The notes under the pieces are model-generated. The model ran no database searches and was not told the origin of the DNA. It was given only the letters and a program-made list of their open reading frames with translations. The position numbers were made by a program, and so were the translations under genes. From assembly GCA_023263465.1 (NCBI GenBank), contig JALQWV010000107.1, positions 1 through 5,477 on the forward strand: DNA of 5,477 nt. The letters are read 5' to 3'. This document shows, one piece after another, positions 1 through 5,477 of the stretch. How positions within the stretch are numbered: position 1 is the first letter of the stretch; each line of letters begins with the position of its first letter. Source of the stretch: Ilumatobacteraceae bacterium (GTDB lineage Bacteria; Actinomycetota; Acidimicrobiia; Acidimicrobiales; Ilumatobacteraceae).

Positions 1-2
1 TT

Positions 3-77
3 GAAACCATTACCAACAGTTACATGAATGCCGAGACGATTCGCGTCGACGGCGGCATTCGTATGCCGCCTAAGTGA
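3..77 (+). CDS. Short-chain dehydrogenase/reductase, C-terminal end only (5' partial)
   Basis: Only the last 24 codons are visible; the gene enters from beyond the left edge. The frame starting at base 3 reads ETITNSYMNAETIRVDGGIRMPPK and stops at TGA 75-77. A stretch like N-x-E-T-I-R-x-D-G-x-x-R-M-x-P at the very C-terminus is typical of classical SDR-family NAD(P)-dependent oxidoreductases, such as 3-oxoacyl-ACP reductase-like proteins, where it forms the last beta strand and tail. The Rossmann fold, the catalytic Tyr-x-x-x-Lys and the substrate loop all lie outside the window, so substrate and exact subfamily cannot be told. It is followed 13-19 bases later by the DUF3445 gene on the same strand and is probably co-transcribed with it. 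Confidence 0.7.
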   Translation, partial: ETITNSYMNAETIRVDGGIRMPPK

Positions 78-96
78 TGTAGCGAGCAGCGTGGCA

Positions 97-1002
97 ATGA
101 ACCACGTCCTGCATCAACACCCGTTTACACCATGTGATCAATTGCCCAGTGCTGACGTTTCTCCTTTTCGCGCTCTTGCAATACCCGAAGAGATTTTGCC
201 CATTGAAGTAGGGGATCAGTTCCGTCATCGCATGGGAACGAAGCCGCTGGAAGTCGCTCAATGGTTGCCAAGCGATGAAGAAACTGCTCCGACGATTGCC
301 ATGAAGCGCAAACTGTTAGCTAATCGACGCGATGAAGTGGTTGGTTTGCTTGATGGTGGAGACGACGCAGCAGAAGAGGCGGCAACGCTCATCGCCGAGT
401 TCTGTGGCGTTCAAATACGTGAACGGGGCATTAATGCTCTCATTGAAGCCTCACTGCTTGTTGCTGATGACATCGTGGTGATGAAGCCAATGAGCGTTGA
501 AGGGGGTAATCAGCAACTAGTGGTTGTGGCTGGTGTGGTGTGTTCGCCAAGTCGTTGGAGTATTCAATCGAAACTCGGGAGCAGCATGATGGCAGTGCAT
601 ACACCTGTTCCGCAATACGCAGAACACGTTGGGAAGGCTGTTGACACAACGCTGCCGAGGTTGCGCGTCGACCAACCGATGGTTCGATCAAATTGGACAA
701 TCGAGGATCATTGCGCCTTGTTCCAACCCGTTGCGCCTCGCGAACCCTTGGTGCAAAACCCAACGCAGTTATGGATTCGAATGGAGCGACAAACGCTTCG
801 CGCACTACCCCAAACCGGCGGTTCGATGTTCACCATTCGTACCTATCAGCAACCGATTGCGGAATATGTTGCGCGAGGAAAAGATGTTGCTACAACGTTG
901 TTCTCATTGGTGAAGCGGCTGCCCGATGATGTAGCAAAATACAAATCACTGTTGCATTATCGCGAGGCGTTGCTCGCGTGGCTTGAGCCATTTACGAAAT
1001 AA
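97..1002 (+). CDS. DUF3445 / heme-dependent oxidative N-demethylase family protein
   Basis: This 301-residue protein carries the hallmarks of the DUF3445 family. Numbering from ATG 97, they are HRMGTKPLEVAQWL at 44-57, a CSPSRW...HTPVP segment at about 149-172, RSNWTIEDH at 197-205, and RMERQTLRALPQTGGSMFT from 228 followed by IRTY. The characterised member is the heme-binding PAS-fold alpha subunit of dimethylamine N-demethylase from Pseudomonas, which oxidatively removes a methyl group with other flavin and folate-binding subunits. No such subunits are visible here, so the substrate is open. The protein has no signal peptide or membrane segment and should be cytoplasmic. The frame is open back to ATG 28, but that start would overlap the preceding dehydrogenase by 50 bases. 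ATG 97 or GTG 91 is more sensible, although neither has a clear Shine-Dalgarno sequence, so coupling to the upstream gene is likely. The stop codon touches the argJ stop on the other strand. Confidence 0.88.
   Translation: MNHVLHQHPFTPCDQLPSADVSPFRALAIPEEILPIEVGDQFRHRMGTKPLEVAQWLPSDEETAPTIAMKRKLLANRRDEVVGLLDGGDDAAEEAATLIAEFCGVQIRERGINALIEASLLVADDIVVMKPMSVEGGNQQLVVVAGVVCSPSRWSIQSKLGSSMMAVHTPVPQYAEHVGKAVDTTLPRLRVDQPMVRSNWTIEDHCALFQPVAPREPLVQNPTQLWIRMERQTLRALPQTGGSMFTIRTYQQPIAEYVARGKDVATTLFSLVKRLPDDVAKYKSLLHYREALLAWLEPFTK
961..990. other. Tandem inverted repeats at the 3' end of the DUF3445 gene
   Basis: Bases 961-966 (CGCGAG) pair perfectly with 973-978 (CTCGCG) around a 6-base loop. Bases 979-982 (TGGC) pair with 987-990 (GCCA) around a 4-base loop. 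Both lie in the last 14 codons of the + strand gene, just before the touching stop codons. Only a short TTT follows on the + strand and no T-run follows on the - strand, so this is not a classical intrinsic terminator. It may slow or end transcription between convergent genes, or may be chance within coding sequence. Confidence 0.3.
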
Positions 1003-2163
1003 TCAGGTGGTGTAGTCGGCGTTAATTCGTACGTAGCCATCGGTGAGGTCACAGCCCCACACCGTTGCTTCAGAGGACCCGGTGTTCACACTCACGTGGA
1101 TGCGAACATCAGCGCCTTTCATGTATGCGCTCAGTTCCTTGAGGCCTTGCTCATTTACTTGTGTTGGGTACACCTCTTGGTCGCCAAAGCGAATGATCAC
1201 CTGTTCTTGATTCACATCGGTGTAGTGACTGCACTTGCCAATGGCCATTGCTACGCGGCCCCAATTTGGGTCGGCACCATGGACTGCCGTTTTTACGAGT
1301 GGCGAGTTGACGATGGCCTTAGCAATGGTTTTTGCTTGTTCGTAGTCACGAGCATTGTCAACGTGGACTTCTATAAGTTTTTCCGCACCTTCGCCGTCGC
1401 GGGCCACTTGCTTGGTGAGTGACAGTGCAACTTCGTAGAGCGCAGATTCAAATGCTGAGATATCAACAGTTCCTGCTGCGCCACTTGCAAGCACAATGGC
1501 CGTGTCGCTCGTTGAGGTGTCGGTGTCTACCGAAACACAATTAAACGTTTGTGAAATGACCCGCTGGAAAACGCTATTTAATTCACTCGGCGCAATATCG
1601 GCATCGGTAAACATCATGGTGATAAGCGTTGCCATGTTTGGCTCGATCATTCCAACACCCTTCGCAACACCAACCACGCGTGCGGATGATCCGGCCACAA
1701 CGCATTCAGCAACTTTGCTAACCGTGTCTGTGGTCATGATGCCGCGGGCGACATCGTCAGCTGATGTTCCTTGTGGATGCGCTGGAAGCGCAGCAAGTCC
1801 GGCGCGAACTTTGTCCATCGGGTATTGACGTCCAATAACGCCAGTAGAGGCAATCAGTACGTCGTGTGAATTACAGCCCAATGCTGAAGAAACACCTGCG
1901 ACTACTTCACGCGCATTGCTCATTCCCACTTCGCCCGTAGCGACGTTGGCGTTTTTCGAAATGACCACCACTGCCTTGGCTTTGTGGTTGGCAATATGCT
2001 CGCGGCTCACCACAACGCTGGGGCCGGCAAAACGACTCTGTGTAAACATGCCTGCCGCAGAACACACAGAATCGGCTACGACGAGTGTGAAATCGTCCGT
2101 GGCATCTTTGATACCAACATTTGTAACGTGAGCGCGAAATCCCCGGGGAAGTGAAATGGTCAT
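1003..2163 (-). CDS. argJ: Glutamate N-acetyltransferase / ornithine acetyltransferase ArgJ
   Basis: ArgJ moves the acetyl group from N-acetylornithine to glutamate, giving ornithine and N-acetylglutamate in the cyclic arginine pathway. Bifunctional forms also use acetyl-CoA. At 386 residues this copy has normal length and every hallmark: STGVIG at 106-111 (oxyanion-hole region), KGVGMIEPNMATL at 168-180, DTDTSTSDT at 213-221, DGEGAEKLIEV at 256-266, KTAVHGADPNWGR at 291-303, and the canonical C-terminus INADYTT. The precursor should cut itself between Ala178 and Thr179, freeing Thr179 as nucleophile and giving alpha and beta chains of about 178 and 208 residues. The start lies 2 bases after the SRPBCC stop with no Shine-Dalgarno sequence seen, which suggests translational coupling. 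The usual neighbours argC, argB, argD and argF are absent from the window. Whether it is mono- or bifunctional cannot be read from the sequence alone. Confidence 0.97.
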   Translation of the reverse strand: MTISLPRGFRAHVTNVGIKDATDDFTLVVADSVCSAAGMFTQSRFAGPSVVVSREHIANHKAKAVVVISKNANVATGEVGMSNAREVVAGVSSALGCNSHDVLIASTGVIGRQYPMDKVRAGLAALPAHPQGTSADDVARGIMTTDTVSKVAECVVAGSSARVVGVAKGVGMIEPNMATLITMMFTDADIAPSELNSVFQRVISQTFNCVSVDTDTSTSDTAIVLASGAAGTVDISAFESALYEVALSLTKQVARDGEGAEKLIEVHVDNARDYEQAKTIAKAIVNSPLVKTAVHGADPNWGRVAMAIGKCSHYTDVNQEQVIIRFGDQEVYPTQVNEQGLKELSAYMKGADVRIHVSVNTGSSEATVWGCDLTDGYVRINADYTT

Positions 2164-2165
2164 AG

Positions 2166-2612
2166 TTAAGAAGAGAAGTGCTTCTCAATGTTTTCAAGAG
2201 TCTTAATCATGGCCTTTTCGTTGTTTGAAATTGCCCGCATAATTTTCAGCATCAATGGCGACTTATTGTGCTTGTAATCAAACTGTTCCGTAAGTTTTGT
2301 TCCGCCGTCAACGGGTTCAAGGAGGTAACGCCAGATATGACCACCGAAATGCCTCCAACCGATCTGCTGGTTTTCTTCAAATTCCACAACGGTGTTGGTC
2401 ATTTTGTAGGGCACAGCAATTTTCATGTCCATGGAAAATTCAGCACCAAGTGATAATCGAGACGGAGCCGACACTCGTGCTCCCTGCACGCTTCCAGAAC
2501 CATCAAACTTGCAGTGTTGGCGCGGGTCGGCAAGCAATTCAAAGATCAATCCTGGAGCTGCTGGAATAAAGCGTTCAACAGAAACGATTTTGTTTTTCGC
2601 GTCGTGAGCCAT
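2166..2612 (-). CDS. SRPBCC (polyketide cyclase/START-like) family protein
   Basis: This small 148-residue soluble protein has the look of the SRPBCC helix-grip fold. It opens with a first strand (VSVERFIPAAPGLIFELLADPRQH, residues 10-33) whose 'A-x-P-x-x-I-F-x-L-L-A-D-P' pattern is typical of polyketide_cyc2 domains. Strands follow, including a GWRHFGGHIWRYLLEP segment at 85-100 and GTKLTEQFDY at 104-113, then a long C-terminal helix at about 118-146. Proteins of this fold hold a hydrophobic ligand in a deep cavity; the ligand here is unknown. The gene starts 9 bases after the FAD oxidoreductase stop and ends 2 bases before argJ. I recall that TIGR01777 proteins in other bacteria can carry an SRPBCC domain at their N-terminus, so the nearby separate gene may act with the epimerase; that link is inference. 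Confidence 0.85.
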   Translation of the reverse strand: MAHDAKNKIVSVERFIPAAPGLIFELLADPRQHCKFDGSGSVQGARVSAPSRLSLGAEFSMDMKIAVPYKMTNTVVEFEENQQIGWRHFGGHIWRYLLEPVDGGTKLTEQFDYKHNKSPLMLKIMRAISNNEKAMIKTLENIEKHFSS

Positions 2613-2621
2613 GCCTTCAGG

Positions 2622-3860
2622 CTAGGCGAGAGATCGAACAACGGCTTCACCACAGCGCCGCCCGGAAAACATCGCACCTTGGATTGAGCCTGTATCTCGG
2701 TGGTCACCACATACAAATAATCCGTTGCCAAGATTCACGCGTTTCTTTGGTGAAAACGGTGGTTTCTGAACTGGCCCGCCGTGGTTGATGACGTAGGTGC
2801 GCAAATGCTTCCAGTTATCAACTTGTGGCCCCCACCATGAACGAAGTTGCTCGCGGCTCAATGCTTCTAAGTCGCCATCGGTCACTCCAGGAAGCGCGGC
2901 AGCAATGAGGTGCTTATCTGCTGGTGCATATGACGGCGCAATATTGCTGATTACTGCAACATTGAGAACTGGTCCGTTTCCGGTGCCGTCGAGCACTACA
3001 TACTTTTCCTTTGTTGGGGGAGTGTCCGCTGAAAAGTAGACGCACCCAACTTTTCGTGATTCAACTACTGGAATTCCAAGTAGCGAGGATGCAGTTGGTC
3101 CGTCAGTGGCGACGACGACCGCGCGTGCTGAAATGCTTTCGCCAGATGCAAGTGTGACCTTCGTGCCGTCAATAGAGGTCACACGAGTGTTGAGGCGCAC
3201 AGTCCCCTCGGAAAGCCTGCTAGCAATTTGCAATGGGAGAGCATGCATGCCGCGCGATGGAATCGCGCTTTGACCTTCACTCAGTGATCGAAAAATAACA
3301 TCAAACATGCGTCGTGACGTCGCGAGATGCGGATCAAGCTGAATCCCGCCAAAGAGTGGCCTGAAAAATCGATTGATGATTTTGGTTGAGAAACCAAATG
3401 CTCGAAGTGCCACATCTGTTGAAACATCTTGTCCGCCAAGGAGTGCAGCAGGTTTGCGGCGCATCACCCGTGCCCGCAGCACCACAATTCGCGCCTTGTC
3501 GAACACACCGCCTATTGGAGCAAGGGCAGTTGCTGCAAGAGTTTGAGGTTTGCGAAATGGGTCAGAAACTGCATGTCCTTTGCCATTTCGCCATACCAAG
3601 GCACCGGGATCAAAAGGTCGAAGGTCGAGAGCGCGCATGTCAACGTGCGACTGCAGTTCTGGGTAAGCGGTGAGTATCACTTGGAAACCGCGGTCTAGTT
3701 GAAAACCGTCCACGTTGTCAGTGCGAACTCTTCCACCAACTGCATCACTGGATTCCAACACGATTACAGAATGCCCGTGACGCTGAATTTCGCGCGCTGC
3801 TGAGAGTCCTGCAAGGCCAGCGCCGACGATGACTACGTCACATGGTGATGGAATCGACAT
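2622..3860 (-). CDS. FAD-dependent oxidoreductase, amine oxidase / phytoene desaturase-like
   Basis: This 412-residue flavoprotein starts with a dinucleotide-binding Rossmann motif: VVIVGAGLAGLSAA at 9-22 with glycines 13, 15 and 18, and Glu36 placed to bind the adenosine ribose. GGRVRT at 42-47 follows. The C-terminal FAD clamp is GLFVCGDHRDTGSIQGAMFSG at 380-400. The segments DGFQLDRGFQVILTAYPE (51-68) and FFRPLFGGIQLDP (165-177) are characteristic of a widespread, poorly characterised branch of the amine oxidase/desaturase superfamily. Substrate and product are unknown; carotenoid-like, polyamine or other lipophilic substrates are possible. There is no membrane segment. Its ATG overlaps the TAA of the upstream epimerase gene by one base, and no Shine-Dalgarno sequence is seen, so translation is probably coupled. 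The two enzymes are likely made together. Confidence 0.9.
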   Translation of the reverse strand: MSIPSPCDVVIVGAGLAGLSAAREIQRHGHSVIVLESSDAVGGRVRTDNVDGFQLDRGFQVILTAYPELQSHVDMRALDLRPFDPGALVWRNGKGHAVSDPFRKPQTLAATALAPIGGVFDKARIVVLRARVMRRKPAALLGGQDVSTDVALRAFGFSTKIINRFFRPLFGGIQLDPHLATSRRMFDVIFRSLSEGQSAIPSRGMHALPLQIASRLSEGTVRLNTRVTSIDGTKVTLASGESISARAVVVATDGPTASSLLGIPVVESRKVGCVYFSADTPPTKEKYVVLDGTGNGPVLNVAVISNIAPSYAPADKHLIAAALPGVTDGDLEALSREQLRSWWGPQVDNWKHLRTYVINHGGPVQKPPFSPKKRVNLGNGLFVCGDHRDTGSIQGAMFSGRRCGEAVVRSLA

Positions 3861-3862
3861 TA
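3858..3862 (-). promoter_or_regulatory. TAATG stop-start overlap (translational coupling site)
   Basis: On the - strand the epimerase stop TAA and the FAD oxidoreductase start ATG share one base (TAATG). No Shine-Dalgarno-like purine run stands just upstream. Ribosomes finishing the epimerase probably restart here, which keeps the two proteins in a fixed ratio. Confidence 0.75.
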
Positions 3863-4753
3863 CTTAGAGAGTAGTGAGCGCAGCGCACTTTCTAGCGTGG
3901 TGTGCTTAAACGAATACCCGCTCGCATTCAGCGCTGCTGGAATCACTCGCTGACCAGTGAACAGCAGCGCATCTGCAAGCTCGCCGCCAAGCACGATCTT
4001 CGGAGCAAACGTGGGTACTGGCACAATGGCTGGACGCTTCAGAACCGATGCAAGCACTTTCGTGAATTCTGCGTTTGTTACCGGATTTGGTGCAGTGAGA
4101 TTGACCGCTCCACTGACGTTTGCGGTAAGGAGGAATTCAATGGCTCCAATTTCATCATCCATGGAAATCCAGCTTTGCCATTGTTTGCCACTGCCAAACT
4201 TTCCACCGACACCCAGTTTGAAGAGTGGAAGAAGCTTCTTTAATGCTCCGCCTTTTGGAGAGAGAACAATTCCGGTGCGCAGATACACCGTGCGAACTCC
4301 CGCATCAACGGCTGGTTTTGCGGCAGCTTCCCACTGTTCGCAAACTTCGGCTAGGAAACCCGTTCCGTACGTGCTTACTTCGGTGAGTTGCTCATCATTA
4401 CGCGCTCCGTAAATTCCGATAGCAGAACCGGAAAGAAACACCGAAGGCTTGCGCGAGAGAGAAGCAATGGTCTTTGCAAGAAGCGCAGTGGTGATGGTGC
4501 GACTATTGAGGATTTCCTTGCGATATGCAGATGTCCAGCGCTTGTCTCCAATGCCAGCGCCAGACAAGTGAATCACAGCATCGGCGCCCTCAAGTGCTGC
4601 TGGGTCGAGCGTTCCAGATTTGGGGTTCCACTGAATTTCACCTGCTTTCGGCGACCTGCGAACGAGACGAATTACTTCATGCCCACTTTCTGAAAGTTTG
4701 GCAACAAGTTGCGTGCCGATTAAACCACTTGCTCCTGAGATGACGATCTTCAT
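3860..4753 (-). CDS. TIGR01777 family NAD(P)-dependent epimerase/oxidoreductase (YfcH-like)
   Basis: This is an extended short-chain dehydrogenase of 297 residues, the usual length for the TIGR01777/YfcH group. The N-terminal cofactor motif is GASGLIG at 7-13. VIHLSGAGIGDKRW at 60-73, SGSAIGIYG at 108-116, LRTGIVLSPKGGALKKLLP at 158-176 and the FGSGKQWQSWISMDD stretch at 186-200 are family signatures. The C-terminal 45 residues or so, with LGGELADALLFTGQRVIPAAL at 255-275, form the DUF1731 domain. The Tyr in IYG is not followed by Lys at +4 (Asn119 is there), so the standard Tyr-x-x-x-Lys pair is absent; I believe this is normal for the group. The biochemical function of the family is poorly defined, and the name 'epimerase' reflects fold only. 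The gene starts 48 bases after the permease stop, with a good AAGG ribosome-binding site, and overlaps the next gene by one base. Confidence 0.93.
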   Translation of the reverse strand: MKIVISGASGLIGTQLVAKLSESGHEVIRLVRRSPKAGEIQWNPKSGTLDPAALEGADAVIHLSGAGIGDKRWTSAYRKEILNSRTITTALLAKTIASLSRKPSVFLSGSAIGIYGARNDEQLTEVSTYGTGFLAEVCEQWEAAAKPAVDAGVRTVYLRTGIVLSPKGGALKKLLPLFKLGVGGKFGSGKQWQSWISMDDEIGAIEFLLTANVSGAVNLTAPNPVTNAEFTKVLASVLKRPAIVPVPTFAPKIVLGGELADALLFTGQRVIPAALNASGYSFKHTTLESALRSLLSK

Positions 4754-4801
4754 GCCTTTACCTTATGACGCTTTCGCCCTTCTGGGGAGGTTGTGCTCCG
4801 A
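4754..4801 (-). other. 48-base gap between permease and epimerase genes
   Basis: The gap holds a ribosome-binding site for the epimerase. It contains no stem-loop with a T-run, only a 3-bp CCC-TTCT-GGG possibility, and no convincing -10/-35 pair. The sequence therefore neither proves nor excludes a separate promoter here. It is the only spacing in the - strand cluster large enough to hold one. Confidence 0.5.
4761..4764 (-). promoter_or_regulatory. Ribosome-binding site of the TIGR01777 gene
   Basis: AAGG on the - strand stands 7 bases before the ATG at 4753-4751, a normal spacing. It is the clearest Shine-Dalgarno sequence in the window and supports this start codon. The downstream genes of the cluster lack one. 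Confidence 0.6.
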
Positions 4802-5477
4802 TTAGGGAATAACGATTGGTACGGAAGTGACCACCGTGTTTGGACGGAACAAGAGTCGCGCCTTGATGGCGAGTGCAGATTGGTTGTGCAGCCATTGCGA
4901 ACGAATACTGGTAACGAATTCAGGAATAATCACGGTGATCAAGTCGTCGTTGTACATATTGTCGATTTCATTAATGCGTTTGAGGATCGGCTCAGTGAGG
5001 TCGCGGTACTCTGAAACAACAGTGTCCAGATCTATTGACAAACCGAATTTGTCCCACTGTTCCTGCAGGCGTGCACGGTCGTCTGAATGTTCAATAACCG
5101 AAAGTGCAACGAGCTTGTCTGGGCGCAAACTTTGGGCATAACGAACAGCTTGCAGCACACCTTTGTTCACTGAGCCAACGAGCACCACAACTGTGTGGGT
5201 TTTGAACGGAGCTTTGTAACCCTCTGTGGGGGCGAGAAAGCTGCGCACGCGCGTGTAGTGGCGGTGCACACCTTTGAATCCAAGCATCATCGTCGGAATG
5301 AGCAAGGCTGGAATCCAAGCGCCATCGGTGAACTTGACGGTGACCACAATTCCAGCAACAAAGAACGTGGTGACTGAACCAACACCGTTGATTCCCATGT
5401 GCACTTTCCAACTTTTTCCGCGGTGTTTGTAGTGGTGCACACACATACCGGCTTGGCTCAAGGTGAAACCTGTAAAC
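4802..5477 (-). CDS. APC family amino acid/polyamine permease, C-terminal part (5' partial)
   Basis: The frame runs off the right edge, so this is the last 224 residues of a larger transporter. Reading from 5476 the fragment begins FTGFTLSQAGM, a conserved stretch of actinobacterial APC permeases. The TTG at 5461 is an internal Leu codon, not a start. Two hydrophobic segments, about residues 32-48 and 53-67 of the fragment, are the last membrane helices. A hydrophilic tail of about 135 residues follows, beginning at THTVVVLVGSVNKG (93-106) and containing VIIPEF (182-187), LHNQSALAIKARLLFRP (196-212) and VTSVP (216-220). The tail alternates strands and helices like a universal-stress-protein-type domain and probably lies in the cytoplasm as a regulatory or nucleotide-binding module. 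The transported substrate cannot be told. It precedes the epimerase on the same strand by 48 bases and may head the operon. Confidence 0.9.
   Translation of the reverse strand, partial: FTGFTLSQAGMCVHHYKHRGKSWKVHMGINGVGSVTTFFVAGIVVTVKFTDGAWIPALLIPTMMLGFKGVHRHYTRVRSFLAPTEGYKAPFKTHTVVVLVGSVNKGVLQAVRYAQSLRPDKLVALSVIEHSDDRARLQEQWDKFGLSIDLDTVVSEYRDLTEPILKRINEIDNMYNDDLITVIIPEFVTSIRSQWLHNQSALAIKARLLFRPNTVVTSVPIVIP

Noticed and set aside
440..805. Open frame of about 120 codons on the - strand inside the DUF3445 gene
   Set aside because: It is antisense to a well-supported gene, its translation shows no recognisable motif, and it is rich in Arg, Ser, Pro and Gln as expected of a shadow frame.
1496..1828. 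Open frame of 110 codons on the + strand opposite argJ
   Set aside because: It mirrors the conserved ArgJ core around the self-cleavage site; the frame is open because of codon bias in argJ, with no independent evidence of coding.
3957..4412. Open frame of about 150 codons on the + strand opposite the TIGR01777 gene
   Set aside because: The opposite strand encodes all signatures of a known family, and this frame reads as low-information Ser/Ala/Thr-rich sequence without domain features.
4775..4800. Possible terminator between the permease and epimerase genes
   Set aside because: The only stem is 3 bp (CCC-TTCT-GGG) and there is no T-run on the - strand, so it does not meet the pattern of an intrinsic terminator.
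5459..5461. TTG as a possible start of a 219-residue soluble protein
   Set aside because: The frame stays open to the window edge and reads FTGFTLSQAGM, which continues the known permease motif across this codon, so TTG is an internal Leu.
1..5477. Mobile element, defence system, CRISPR or riboswitch
   Set aside because: I found no transposase, integrase, nuclease or toxin-like protein, no regularly spaced repeats, and no untranslated region longer than 48 bases that could hold a structured RNA.

Overview
This 5.5 kb window looks like ordinary chromosomal DNA of a bacterium, most likely an actinomycetote. The best clue is the permease fragment at the right end. Its C-terminal motifs (an FTLSQAGM-like stretch, LHNQSAL, VTSVP) match the APC permeases with a cytoplasmic tail that I know from Actinobacteria. 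Base composition is close to half G+C by eye, low for a soil actinomycete and compatible with an aquatic lineage such as some Acidimicrobiia. The lineage is an inference, not something the sequence proves. Genes are packed almost without gaps. I see no tRNA, rRNA, CRISPR array, insertion sequence or phage gene.

Layout. On the + strand, bases 3-77 hold the last codons of a short-chain dehydrogenase. A complete DUF3445 / heme-dependent oxidative N-demethylase-like gene follows and ends at 1002. On the - strand, reading right to left, lie five tightly spaced genes: the 3' part of an APC permease (5477-4802), a TIGR01777-type epimerase/oxidoreductase (4753-3860), an FAD-dependent amine-oxidase/desaturase-like oxidoreductase (3860-2622), a small SRPBCC protein (2612-2166) and argJ (2163-1003). 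The gaps between them are 48, -1, 9 and 2 bases. The last four are almost certainly one transcript with coupled translation, and the permease may belong to it too.

The two gene groups converge with stop codons touching at 1002/1003, so no intergenic terminator is possible there. Two small hairpins lie inside the last codons of the + strand gene.

How the genes work together. ArgJ is the only member with a sure pathway, arginine biosynthesis by the cyclic acetyl route, and none of its usual arg neighbours is in view. The epimerase, FAD oxidoreductase and SRPBCC genes look like a small redox/lipophilic-ligand module of unknown substrate. The DUF3445 protein probably oxidises a methylated amine or a related small molecule, but the partner subunits known from the characterised enzyme are not in the window. 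I found no convincing undescribed system; the oddest points are the orphan argJ in a redox operon and the lone DUF3445 gene.
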